NCBI RefSeq assembly: GCF_932294415.1
Contig: NC_065539.1
Location: 49,681,501 to 49,745,500 of the forward strand
DNA from: Quercus robur
Lineage: Eukaryota > Streptophyta > Magnoliopsida > Fagales > Fagaceae
Length of the DNA stretch: 64,000 nt
Reading direction: 5' to 3'
The notes beneath the pieces were generated by a model. The model had not been told where the DNA came from and searched no databases. It saw nothing but the letters and a program-made list of their open reading frames with translations. Positions 46,475 to 58,182 of this stretch are shown here, piece after piece (the first letter of the stretch is position 1; each line of letters begins with the position of its first letter). Both the position numbers and the translations under genes were made by a program.

Positions 46475-49400
46475 TCACTTGACATACTTGGTAAACCAAT
46501 TTAACATGTCCAATTGGGCCTCTTCTGCACTCTTGACGGCTGACTCATCCTCAAGATTGTACCTCACTGACCATCCATGAGCCACACCAGGGAATATTTT
46601 CACAAAGCTATCAAACTGTAAGATATACATAATAGGAGGTTAAATAAAAGCAACTGAATTATTGTTAATTTTGACATTGCAAAGCAGAAAAATCACTCCA
46701 TGTTTGTTGTTGGAAGAAGAAATAACATATTTAATAAAAGTAGCCAGAATATTTACATGCCCCAATGCTGGAACTTCGAAGAGATTATGCTTTCTTATTG
46801 AGAGAAATTTTTTTCTGACCATTAATTATATGTCTTGAAATTCCAGGATTATTACCCAGGCTTCATTAAATGCTGTAAATATTCTATGATGGCAAATTTA
46901 ATTCGACAAATGTTTTAAATTGGAACATAACATTCACATCTATAAAATTTAAAATCATGATGAGAGAATCAAGGAATGACCTTTTCTTAGGTCTTACCTC
47001 AGATTTTTCTGACAACTTCTTTCCAAACTCTTTCAATTGTTCAGGTGGGGAAGTATGGTCAATCTCAGCTCCCAATATAGCAATAGGAACCTTAACATCT
47101 GAAAAAAAATGAACCTTAACATCTCAGACAACATGCAATCAGTAGCATTAATTAGCATGAGCTTGACAAGTGGGAGACTAACCATCAATTTCATCTTCCG
47201 TGATCTTTCCAGGATGTAACACGACAGCAGCCTGAATGTCAGTAGAACTTGCTAATTTCGCTACTACCTTCCCTGGTAAATTTGAAGGGAAGCTAGATAT
47301 TAGTAGCTGAAGCACTCTAGGTTTTCTATGCAAAAACTAATTTCAATCATTCAAGCATGAAGTCATACAACAAATTTAAAATTGAAAGCAAAACACTTAC
47401 CTCCCCAGCAAAAACCTGCAGCCCCTATGGCAGAAACTCCTCTACTCTTCAGAGCCGTAAGCACAGGTTTGGCATCTTCATATCCTTTATCCTAGAAGGA
47501 AATATTATTCAAATTCAGCTCAAAGCAATCAGAAACGTTCAAGCCATACATAATAGATAATAAGCCATTTTATTTCAATCAACTAAGGCCCTGAACAAAA
47601 CATGCATAAATGTTCAATTTGGACATCAAAGGCAAATCAATATGTGCCCTGTTTGATTTCTTGATTCTTGCACAATTTGTCATATGCCCATCCATAGATT
47701 GCAACTGAGAAGCAAGGAACTAACCGTGTTGTGAGTTTTTCGCCATGAGTCTCGATCAAATGTAGGGTCATTAAAATTAATAATAGGGTCCCCATAAAAA
47801 AAATCAGGAACTACCACCAAATATCCAGCTGACGCAACTTTGTCCGCAAGTTTCCTTCACAGCAAGACAATGCATAATATTAATTTCATACTAGTGAACA
47901 ACATTTACTTCCACCAATTCAAACTATAGAGGACAACTGGATATCATTTGGCTTGAGCTTAGATAATTTATGGTTGAATATATCATTAGCATGTGAAAGA
48001 CTACTAGGTGGTATGAGAAAAATCATTTATATGGTAAGAGAAGAAGAAAAGTATGTATCCTGTACTTAGTTTACTGTTTCAGACTTGTGACCTGGAAATT
48101 TTATATTTAGAATGCATATGCACAAGAAGAACAAATAACAATTAGGAACAAGTTTGCTTTACAAGCTCTTAAAATCAGTATGGGAAAACTACCAAAAAGA
48201 AAAAGAAAAAGAAAAAACCCTTATGATTTGCTGTAAAACACGGAGACCCACTAAACTTTAAAATGTAACACATAACACCCCTGTAGTCGTGTTTTAGTTG
48301 GAACTGTTACATCTTCCGTTACTATTGATGGTAAATAACACATGCCTCACACATGCATTTACACAATTCAAACAGAGACTAAAAAGACATGAATATTTCC
48401 CACCTCTTTTTGACGGCTATGAACCATAAAGGCTAAAATTGAGTCATTTAAGTTTAAGCCTTTATAACTGTTGGAAACTTTTCTCTGTTTTAACCTTCTA
48501 GGGTGTGCAAGTGTCCATGTGAGGCAAACACTATCAACAATAACGAAAAATGTTATGGTTAAAAGAAAACCATGACCACAAGGTGGTTGTGTGTCACAAT
48601 TCAAAGTTTGTTTTACAAGCAAACCACAATGGTTTGTTTTTATTTTTTATTTTTAAATAATTTTCCCTTATAGATATTTGCTACTTCATTTTTCTTATTC
48701 TTCTTTGAAATCAGAGACGTAAAGTTTATGAGCTCATCCTTGTATTCACATTTCTTGTTTCATGATTCTCATAAAATCAATCAGTGAAATTCTCAATTCT
48801 CCACTCACATTTAGATCCATTTTATGCACAGTAATAAAATAATACATTTCTTTTGCTAATTCACATTATTTGATTAGCTAAAATTTTCATTCCTCCAAAG
48901 GCTTTGAAATATATTTAAAATGATGTCAAAATATTATAGCCATGATAGGCCTGGTGTTGCTCCATATTAAGGGTTGCTTGTTTATCATCATCCTTTGAAT
49001 GACTTTTTGCAGGCAGAGAAACAAAATTGTAAAATAATGGCATCCATGAAGTTAACAACACATTTAGTTATGTGAAAATTTTCAAATTACTAGTGTTGGG
49101 TCCTGTTTGGTCCAGACCCATAAGGGCTTTTTCACTTATTCATGCCCCAAGCCATCAGGCGTTTTATAAAACTAAGTGGCGGGAACTTCCAGCACACAAA
49201 GCAATAGACACACACAAACGCACAAACACATAGATAGCGAGATATACAAAAGAGGCTAAGAGAACACACAAGTGAAAGAGATAAGGGTTTGGGTGTGAGT
49301 TTTCTTTCCCCCTACAGCAAGTGTCTGAAAGGTGTTTGGGGTCTCATTGTTGTGTAACCTCAAGTTGTGTGATAAAACTTGAGTAGAAAACCATTGTAAC

Positions 49401-50546
49401 TTGTTGTCTATAATAATTTGTTCGGTGTGCAAACCATGGATGTAGGCTTAGTGTAAACCAAGTAAATCTTGTGTGTGCATTGTGTATGCCTTCTATGTGT
49501 TTGATAATTTGTCTCTTATATTCGATATTGCATATATAGCCAGCTTAGCCTTGGTATTTGTCGTGGCTAATTTCCAATACCTCTGTGTTGGTAAATTTAG
49601 AATTTTTTTTTTATAAGATAATTTTATTGAAAAGAGACTGCTTCATGCAAAATGACATAAATCAGCCTAAGAATTACAAACAAAAACAGAAAATTTAGAC
49701 TTGCTTGACAATCCTGGTGGAGACTTTGCTCTCACCAAGAAGTGGCTAGTTTTTCCCAACACCTAGTACATGTATTGTGAAGAAATCCTTAATCCTAGAG
49801 AACGAAAGATTTATAAGCTCAGCTAGCTATGCTTTCAAAACCAATCTTATGTTTCTGTGCTTTTCCTTCAATTATCTAATTTACTAATGTTGTCACAAAA
49901 TTATATCCTCTTATTTTGAGTGACAGTTTTCTTCTAAAATGGAAGCAAGCACCAAAATATGTAACTAGTTGCCTCTATTGATTTGAACCATTTAGTAAGT
50001 TACAAAACACCTGATCCAGTAAAACAAAGAAATCATCGTACCTTAAATTGGGTGCTTCATACCCTGCAAAACATCACCAGATGATACAAAAATTAAATTG
50101 TAGCTCCAAGGAACATTGTCAAATCTATGTATCACATAAAAAAGCAAATTCCACATTCACACACATATGAATATAAGTGAAAGTTGTGAAATTATAAATT
50201 GAATAACAACAAAATCATCCAAACCCAGATGGCAAAAAAAGTTTTTTTGTTTGTTTGTTTTCCTTTAAATGTTTATTATCAATTAAAAAAACTGATCAAA
50301 ACCCACATCTCTAAACTTTTTGAATTATAGATTCAAGAATTTAACATTTACGTGCATGTTATAGTGAAGAAGGAAACACAAGTAAGATGGGGTGGTACCA
50401 AAAACATCGGAAATGAGAAGGATGGCAAGCTTGGAATCTGGAGAGCCAGTGATATAGGTTTGAAGGCCTCCAAATTCTTGGACTGTCCCTGCTCCACAGG
50501 TTGAGCTCAGAGTTGGTGGGTTCTCAAAGCACTGAGAGCTTGACAT
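46475..50546 (-). CDS. DLH-D: dienelactone hydrolase family protein, 240 aa
   Basis: Seven exons in gene order: 50399-50546, 50042-50063, 47725-47854, 47401-47491, 47183-47272, 46998-47098 and 46475-46615 (723 nt), all with GT-AG borders and in phase. The start MSSSQCFENPPTLSSTCGAG was chosen by alignment with DLH-E; an in-frame ATG further up (50684) lies beyond the TATA box. Exon 3 is one codon longer than in the A/B/C group, with an acidic, Asp-rich insert (NFNDPTFDRDSW). The triad is Cys128 (GFCWGG), Asp174 (GAEID) and His207 (GVAHGW). It is a soluble protein with no targeting signal. Intron 2 is 2.2 kb and holds a solo LTR and an old MITE. An as-1-like motif and TATA box sit upstream. 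It forms a head-to-tail pair with DLH-E. Confidence 0.92.
48216..48640. mobile_element. Old MITE in intron 2 of DLH-D
   Basis: The left end (AACCCTTATGATTTGCTGTA) and the right end (TACAAGCAAACCACAATGGT) are roughly inverted copies. A related, similarly placed repeat is in intron 2 of DLH-E (55315-55925), which suggests insertion before the D/E duplication. No target duplication was resolved. Confidence 0.5.
49089..49766. mobile_element. Solo LTR in intron 2 of DLH-D
   Basis: Positions 49094-49761 (668 bp) begin TGTTGGGTCC and end TCCCAACA, a 7-bp inverted end. Flanks are ACTAG and CCTAG (4 of 5). The matching part of DLH-E intron 2 has no insert at its TGTACTAGTTTTGTGAA-like site. The 3' half has the GCAAACCATGGATGTAGGCT style common in Copia LTRs. 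It inserted after D and E separated. Confidence 0.75.
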
Positions 50547-50619
50547 CTTTACAATTTTGAGTGGCAGTGTTGAAGTGTGAAAGTCAGGACTGAGGAGAAA
50601 AGTGGAGGGAATCTCAGGT

Positions 50620-50628
50620 CTTATAGAG
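50620..50628 (-). promoter_or_regulatory. TATA box of DLH-D
   Basis: The minus strand reads CTCTATAAG, about 75 bp upstream of the start codon and directly downstream of the as-1-like motif. Confidence 0.65.
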
Positions 50629-50635
50629 AAGACAG

Positions 50636-50652
50636 CGTCACTGCTTACGTAC
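50636..50652 (-). promoter_or_regulatory. as-1-like motif upstream of DLH-D
   Basis: The plus strand reads CGTCACTGCTTACGTAC: one intact CGTCA half site and, 12 bp on, a degenerate CGTAC half site. It is about 10 bp upstream of the TATA box, as in promoters with a proximal as-1 site. It matches the DLH-E motif in 14 of 17 positions. Confidence 0.55.
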
Positions 50653-51842
50653 GTGTAAGGGTAAAAAATAGAAATGTTTGACAATTCTAGTACCAGGCTG
50701 TTTACCGGAACTATCTTTACGCGGTAAATTATAACCGATGATCTGTCACTTTTTTTATATTAACCTACCATTTTTTATTAGTTATCTTTATTTTATCCTA
50801 TCAGTGTTGTGTCAAAGTTATGGTATAAAATAATGTAGTCTTAGGTTCTTTTAATGTTTGACACATCCGGAAACACAAGCAAAAATAATATTAGTTTGGA
50901 TTTAGTGTTTAGTACAAATGGGATCGTGTCAAAGTGGATTGCATTTGATCCACAATAACCAAATTCATATAAATAATTTTTATTTTTATTTGACTTTAAT
51001 TTTGAGTTTTAAATAATGAATTGAGTTATTAGAACTTAAAAGAGTTTTAATGGTTATATTAACAAATTCTTCATTTTCGGCATTTTTTTTTTAAATAGGT
51101 TGAAATGGGTCTTGGTCGTATCAACTCTATACATGTTTATTAAAAATGTTGAAATAAGTTTGTTTGTATCAACCCAACATGACCTATGTGTTAAGTGTGT
51201 TAAATGGATCGTGTTTTTAAACTAGTGGTTGATGGATTTTGACATTACTATTAAATATGCCACATTAAGATTGATCCATGTAGTTAAATACTCATGTCTA
51301 GATACAAACACGATCCACTATCATGAAATGAGTGAAGGAAACCTAGGTCATCTCTCAAAAATAGCAATTCATTATTCCAGCCATAATATACTAATATTCC
51401 TTCTCTCTCGGTCACGTCATTATGTTACCTTTTGTTTTGTTTTTGTTTTTGCTTTAATAGATAAAATAGACTTCATCTTATGACATCCATTCTATAATAA
51501 TTTATTATTAGACTAAGATACAATTTATTTATTCTTTGTTATTAGATTAAGATACTAATTGGTTTTTTTATGTATAAAGGATTTGAACCTAAGAAGAGAC
51601 CTTACTGATGGAAAATGAATCATTATTTTGAAGGTGCCATTTTTTAATCCATTTCATAATAATTGATTCATTCTTGTCATTAGGCAAAGACACAAATTGG
51701 TTTTTGTGTATAATAAAGGATCTGAACCTAGAGACATTACTGATTGAAAATGAATTATTATTTTGAAACCGCAATTTTTTTAATTTAATACTATCCCATC
51801 AAATCATGAAAACACCTCGAGAAACTGGCTACTTGACTACTT

Positions 51843-51845
<3 letters not shown>
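50653..51845. other. Intergenic upstream of DLH-D, no gene seen
   Basis: AT-rich. A near-repeat of about 120 bp occurs at 51530-51640 and 51655-51780 (blocks GATTAAGATAC, ATTGGTTTTT, AAAGGATTTGAACCTA, GAAAATGAAT). Nothing else recognisable. Confidence 0.5.
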
Positions 51846-51896
<51 letters not shown>

Positions 51897-51958
51897 AATT
51901 TCTACTGTCAGAACACACACACACACACACACACACATACATAAATTTCTACTGTCAG

Positions 51959-52004
<46 letters not shown>

Positions 52005-52025
52005 TACATAAATTTCTACTGTCAG

Positions 52026-52071
<46 letters not shown>

Positions 52072-52090
52072 TAAATTTCTACTGTCAGAA
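51846..52090. repeat. Composite CA-repeat minisatellite with a conserved 20-bp spacer
   Basis: Four blocks of (CA)n, each followed by ATAAATTTCTACTGTCAGAA, which is unchanged in all four copies. The blocks differ in CA length. Chance Thr/His and Cys/Val frames cross it. Confidence 0.95.
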
Positions 52091-52231
52091 ATTTTAAATA
52101 TTAGCACAATGCACATAAATCAGGCTTTTCCTGGCTGTAGCATGAGGTTATGCTACTGTGAATTAAACATTAGACAAGAGTGTGAACAGTCCAAATTAAC
52201 AATCCTCTAAGTATTAACTCAAATTCAATAG

Positions 52232-52310
52232 TAGCTTGTGCTCAATTAGTAAAGTCTCTGATGGTTAAATAAGAGATCTAGGATTTAATCCTCACTGTGT
52301 ATCTCTCACA
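52232..52310 (+). mobile_element. 5' fragment of a tRNA-derived SINE
   Basis: GCTTGTGCTCAATTAGTAAA (A-box region) and GATCTAGGATTTAATCC (B-box region) match the head of the SINE at 666-834. The 3' part and A tail are not seen, so it is a fragment or a diverged copy. Confidence 0.55.
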
Positions 52311-53402
52311 ATTTTCTCTTGCTTTCAATATTTTTCTCTTCCCTTTTGCTTGCTCTCCCTCACAAAGTTCTTCAAGACTACACTGTCCTCAGTCTCATTC
52401 TCTGGGACTTCTCTTACTCACCGGCAGAATGGCCTCCCCTTTTATTTCATCATCTTTTCCTTCTTTTCTTCCTTTCACACTCTTGATATCAATTCACAAT
52501 AAATACATCCCACTTGCCTTGACTTTGCTTCAGCCAATTTCATTTTTCTTCGACTCTCCCTTAGGTCGAATAGCCTTAATGCATCAGCCCATTTCTTTTC
52601 TCTTTTTCTCCTTAGCGTGTCCAACACGCCTAAGCCAACCAACCCAATAATCATGTTGACTTTTGTACATGATTAAGAAAAGTTAAGAGTGATGAAAGAC
52701 AAGCTCATTTTTTTTAATAAGAAACTTGTAACTTTTATAAAAACGAAGATAACATTGCTACATCATGCAGACTCAATCATAGAAAGGTGTTTCCTCTATC
52801 CAAGCTCATTAAATGAGCATGTCTATTACAAGTGGGCTGGACCCATGGTGCAGTGCACCCAACAATATTGTGATTCTTCGTATGACATATTTATTGAGAA
52901 ACTCTAATCTCACGTAGGATCACCATTAAAGCAGATTTTTTGCCTAGAAATGTCCGGTTAGAGAGGGAATAATAAATAATATTATAAAGTCTCATACTTT
53001 AACAGAAGATATCCTGCTCAAGTGAAGATATAGCCAAATGGCCAAAGAGAGAATTGACCTCTTAATTCAGACAATTTTAATTAATATTCTAAATGGTGCT
53101 AGTACAAAATGATATCGTAAGTAAAATAATCAGCCATAAGTAATTATTACCAAATTTCTGAAACAAGGGTGCTAATCTTTTTTTTTTTTGATAAGCCAAT
53201 TATTGCAACAAGTGACAGAGGGGGATTCAAATCTTGGTTCTTTTCACTAGAAAGACCAAACAATACTACTAAAGTACAAGCTTTTAGGTGAAACAAAGAC
53301 ACTAATTTCTGCATATAATACATAGATAATTACCCGTCTTCTAGCCACATTACCTTACGTTATTTCAACCCTCACATTTCTCTTTCATGTATAAACAAAT
53401 TT
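52311..53402. other. Intergenic between DLH-D upstream region and DLH-E 3' end
   Basis: A pyrimidine-rich stretch at 52300-52650 gives a 117-residue frame without recognisable features. Positions 53170-53290 are a short insert relative to the matching DLH-D flank. No gene seen. Confidence 0.45.
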
Positions 53403-56400
53403 TCACTTGACATACTTGGTAAACCAATTTAACATGTCCAAATGGGCCTCTTCAGCACTCTTGACAGCTGACTCATCGTCAACATTGTACCTCACTGTCC
53501 ATCCATGAGCCACACCAGGATATATCTTCACAAAGCTATCAAACTGAAAGATATAAATAGTAGGAGGTTTAAAAAAGAAGCTGAATTATTGTTAATTTTG
53601 ATATGCAAAGCAGAAAAATCACTCTTCTTTGTTATAGGAAGAAGAAATAATAACTTTTAGCCAGAAGATTTACTATGCTGGAAGAGATTATGCTCTCTTA
53701 TCAAGAGAAATGTTTCTGACCATGAATTTCTAGTCATGAAAGAAATTCCAGTATTTTTACCCAGGCTTCATTAAATGCTGGAAATATACTATGATGGAAA
53801 ATTACTTCAAAAAAAAAAAAAAGACTTAAATTGGAACAAAACATTAACATTTATAAAATTCAAAATATCAATGAATGACTTTTTCTTAGGACATACCTCA
53901 GATTTTTCTGACAACTTCTTTCCAAATTGTTTCAATTGTTCAGGTGGGGAAGAATGGTCGATCTCAGCTCCCAATATTGAAATAGGAATCTTAACATCTG
54001 AAATAATGAACCTGAACATCTAAGACAACATGCTACCTGTAACAAATATTTAGCATGAGCTTGAAAAATGGAAGGCTTACTATTGATTTCATCTTCTGTG
54101 ATCCGTCCAGGATGCAACAAGACCGCAGCCTGAAGGTCAGTAGAACTTGCTAATTTGACCAATACCATTGCTGAAACACATGCACACAAACTAGATGTTA
54201 GCAACTGAAGCACTCCAGGTTTACTGTGCCAAGAAATTTTCAAAAAATTCAAGCATTAAGTTCCTCATCAAAGTTGAAATTGAAATCACATCACTTACCT
54301 CCCCAACAAAAACCTGCAGCCCCTATGGCAGAGAATCCTTTACTCTTCAAAGCTTCAATCACAGGTTTGGCATCTTCAAATCCTTTTTCCTAGAAAGGAA
54401 AATTTATTCAAATTAAGCTCAAAGCAGTCAGAATTAGGTCAGTTCAAGTCATACATTACAGATAAAAAGCATTCAATTTCAACTTTGGCTTTTTAAAAAA
54501 AATGCATAGATGTGTAATAGTATGTCAATTAGGACATCAAACACAATTTGATATGTGCCCTGCTTATTTTCTTGATTCTTGCACAATTTTTCATATGCCC
54601 ATCCTGAAGATCGCAACTGAGAAGCAAGAAACTAACTGTGTTGTGAGCTTTCATCCAGGTGTCTTGATCAAATTTAGGGTCACTAAGATCAGTGACAGAG
54701 TCACCATGCAAAAAATCAGGAACTACCACAAAGAAGCCAGCTGCTGCAACCTTGTCAGCTAGTTTCCTTCATATAGAAGCAATGCATATTATTAATATCA
54801 TATAGCTAGGAATAACTGATATTTGAATGCACTTACATCTAGTTTATCTAGAACATAAAAGTAAATTTGGTTGGTGAATAACAAAATTGATGGAACATAA
54901 AAAGCTCTAAGACATGGTTGATGGCAGTTTGGATCTATGTGCTTAGTAAAAGTTAAAATATGATAAATCATAGTATCTGAAAAACATTTGCTTCCACTAA
55001 TTTGAACTATTGAGGACTGGATATTATTTGGCTCAAGTTTAGATAATTTATTGCAAATATATTTCATTAACATTTGAAGGACTAAAAAGCAGCATAAGAA
55101 AAATCAAATAAATGGTGAGGACAGAAGAAAATAAAGAAGAAGAAGAAAACATTATATACCCTAGACTAAGTATAGCGTTTCGGACTTGTGACCAGAACAC
55201 TTCATAATTAGGATGAACTTATGAAAACACTGCATATTTAGGATGCATAGACAATCAACAATTAGAAACAAGTTCACTTTACAAGCCCTTAAAATCTATA
55301 ATGTGGAAAATGCAGAAAACCCCCTCGCGGTTTGCCTGTAAAACACAAAGACCTCATGAACTTTTATGTTTGACACACAAATCCATGTAATCTTGCTTTA
55401 GTGATGATCGTGACTTTTTCCATTACTATTGATGGTAAATAGTATCTGTACCTCACGTGGGCATTTACACACTCTGAAATGAAGGGCAAAAGAGGAGAGT
55501 CATTTTTGTTACTATCTCCAACCTCTTTCCAAAGGCTATAATTTCCATGAAATTCAAAGAACTTTAGGTCCCTTTGGCCCTTGGATTGCCTGGTTGTGTT
55601 CCATTAGCTAACTAAACATGCCAGAATTTAGGCCAATTACATGTAAATGGCCCAATTTTGGCCTTTATAGCTGTTGGAAAGAGGCATGAAATATTCTTGT
55701 CTCTTTTGTCCCCTATTTCATATACATATATAATTGCCCATGCAAGGCACATGTACTATTTACCTCTATTTTTTTTTTTTTTTTTACTGAAAAAGGTAGA
55801 ACAATTTACCTTTAATGATAATGATAAATTGAAACAGTTATACCTAAAACATGACTTCAAGGATGTAATGGGCCACATGTCAAAATTCAGTGATCATGTC
55901 TTACGGGCAAACCCCATGAATCCCCTTATGGATACTTGCTATTTCATTTTCTTTCTTGGAAATCAGAGTTTGAAAGTTTATAAGCTAACCATTGAATTCA
56001 CTCTCCTTGATATCGTTGTTCTCATAATATTCATCAGCCACAATCTTCACTCAAACTAAAAATTTCAATCCTTCCACGAGCTTCGTGTTTCCCACATTCT
56101 TGGACTTGATATCACTTATTTTTTATTTTCTTTTTTCTTTATTTTTTTCAAATTCATTAACAATGATGTTAAGGATTTCATGTTATTATCATTATCCTGC
56201 GTGGCTGCATCACATCCTTTAAAAGACTTTCTTAGGCAGGTGAACAAAATTGTTGGATAATGATCTTTGTGAAGTTAACAATATATGTATTGGCAGAAAT
56301 CAAGGAAAATCTAGGCCGGTCACAATTACTCAGTGTTACCAAATCTGGTCCTAATAAACCACCATTAGTTGGAGCCTCCTAAGGAAGCAATTCCAAAATA

Positions 56401-57931
56401 ATCTCTAAGCAATTACTCAAATCATACCAAAGTTGGTCCTAGTCAACTACCTTTACTATTGGAAAATTCTAAGGAAGCAATCACATAATACTTTCTAAGA
56501 ATCACTCTTTGTACAATCGATTTTGAATTTAAATTCTTTTTGTATGGAGAATATGTGGTATAATAAAAGGAGATGTAACCTTACTATACTAGCCGAATGA
56601 ACAAGATACAGTTTCTACTTTCTACTCTCCAAATATTCTCTCTAATGTTTGATTTCTTTGAACATGTACTAGTTTTGTGAAAATTAAGAAGAGAAAACTC
56701 TCCGTTCGTCCTTAATCCAATAGAAGGCAAGATTTTATCTCGGAGAATCACTCTTTATAAATTTGGTTTTGAAATTTGAAATTCGTTTTGTATAGAGATT
56801 ATGTTGTGTTATAAAAGGAGAGGTAACCTTGCTATACTAGCTTTCTAATCTCCAAATGTTCTCTTTACTGTTTGATTTCTTTCTACATGTACTAATTTTG
56901 TGAAAATTAAGAAAAGAAGGATCATAGCTGCAAAAAAGCAGATTTCCTTCAAAATCCTTAATCCTAGAGAAGGAAAGATTTATCTCTAAGAGAACCAAGG
57001 GAAAAAAAAATAGCAGCTCAGCAAGCCGTCCTTTAAAAATCATTTCTATCACCTAAGTTGTTTTTCTTTTGCTTTAATGATCCAATGTAACTATTGAATG
57101 TTGTCACATAACTCTATCCTCTTAGTTTGAGTGACAGTTTTCTTTTATATGTAACTAGTTGCCTCTATATAGCGCAATTGAAATATTTGATCCAGTAAAA
57201 TAAAGAAATCATCATACCTGAAATTTGGTGCTTCATAGCCTGCAAAACACCACAAGATGATACATAAAAAAAATGAATTATAGCTCCAAGGAACATAATC
57301 AAATTTATGTCTAATAAAGATAGATCATATTCCTTATTTGTAATGCTATACTTTATCTCCAAGAAAACTGAAGAAACCCACCCCCCCCCCCCCACCCCCA
57401 CACACACACACACATTACACAACAACAACAACAAAAGGCAAGCCTTTGGTCTCAAATTTTGTTGGGGTTGACTATTGATTATCAACTACTAATCATGGTC
57501 AATCACATATTCTTTCTTATCGTTTTATTCTATTCAAAGTCATATTCTTTGTTACTTCATTAACAACGATATCATTCAAACCCAGGTGGCCAATTTTTTT
57601 TTTAAAAATGTTTATTGGGAATTATAATCGCTTTGCAAGGAAAGCTTCCACAAAACTAATCAAAACCCAGGTCCAAAACTTTTGAATTAGAGAATCAAGA
57701 ATGCAAACATGTACATAAACATCATGTATATAAAACACATAAAGAAACAAAGGAACCCAAGTAAGAGAAAAGAAGATAGGTACCAAAACCATCGGAAAGA
57801 AGAAGGATGGCAAGCTTAGAATGAGGAGAGCCAGTGACATAAGTTTGAAGGCCTCCAAACTCTTGGACTGTCCCTGCTCCACAGGTTGAGCTCAAGGTTG
57901 GTGCGTTCTGAAAGCACTGAGAGCTCGACAT
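53403..57931 (-). CDS. DLH-E: dienelactone hydrolase family protein, 240 aa
   Basis: Seven exons in gene order: 57784-57931, 57218-57239, 54637-54766, 54299-54389, 54081-54170, 53897-53997 and 53403-53543 (723 nt), GT-AG borders, frame intact. It starts MSSSQCFQNAPTLSSTCGAG. The triad is Cys128 (GFCWGG), Asp174 (GAEID) and His207 (GVAHGW). It is close to DLH-D throughout. Exon 5 begins AMVLVKLASS where DLH-D has GKVVAKLASS, so the conserved Gly-Lys after the nucleophile loop reads Ala-Met here; this may change the active-site surroundings. Intron 2 is 2.45 kb and contains an old MITE and a tandem duplication. A Mutator-like element carrying a CBBY fragment sits about 260 bp upstream of the ATG, just beyond two as-1-like motifs. 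Confidence 0.92.
55315..55925. mobile_element. Old MITE-like repeat in intron 2 of DLH-E
   Basis: The left part has CCCTCGCGGTTTGCCTGTAA; the right part has TTACGGGCAAACCCC in inverted orientation. It corresponds to the repeat at 48216-48640 in DLH-D but is longer, and the boundaries are approximate. Confidence 0.45.
56500..56930. repeat. Tandem duplication of about 245 bp in intron 2 of DLH-E
   Basis: Copies at about 56500-56700 and 56745-56925 share AGAATCACTCTTT, GTATAATAAAAGGAGA/TTATAAAAGGAGAGG, CTATACTAGC, TCTCCAAATRTTCTC and GTACTARTTTTGTGAAAATT in order. It is absent from DLH-D. Confidence 0.7.
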
Positions 57932-58054
57932 TTTGGTTACAATTGTGATCAGTGGCTGAGTCTGAGCTGCAGCGTCAAAAGTGTTGAAGATTTGGAAGGA
58001 AAAGTGGAGAGGGAAGCTGAGGTTTTAAAGAGAAGAAGACATGAATGGAGTAAA

Positions 58055-58126
58055 CGTCACTACTTACGTCAAAGGACGCTTTGGCAAACACGTCACTACT
58101 TACGTCAAAGGACGCTTTGGCTTGGT
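58055..58126 (-). promoter_or_regulatory. Duplicated as-1-like element upstream of DLH-E
   Basis: CGTCACTACTTACGTCA occurs exactly at 58055-58071 and 58091-58107, within two copies of a 36-bp unit. On the minus strand it reads TGACGTAAGTAGTGACG, two TGACG half sites 12 bp apart, the same layout as as-1 (TGACGTAAGGGATGACG). It is about 125-175 bp upstream of the start codon. Known as-1 sites bind TGA-type bZIP factors and respond to salicylate and xenobiotics; that role is inferred here. Confidence 0.65.
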
Positions 58127-58182
58127 CCGTCTCATCCCTCCAAAAATAACAATTTGTTATTCCTGCTTATCAAAAAGAAACC

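Noticed and set aside
50325-50684. Longer DLH-D start at 50684
   Set aside because: It would extend through the TATA box and as-1-like motif; DLH-E and the other paralogues start at MSSSQ/MSGPQ.
51806-52210. 134-residue plus-strand frame and matching minus-strand frame across the CA repeat
   Set aside because: The frames are translations of (CA)n and its spacer; no domain and no gene structure.
52297-52650. 117-residue frame rich in Ser, Phe and Pro
   Set aside because: Pyrimidine-rich sequence without splice context, homologue or conserved motif that I recognise.
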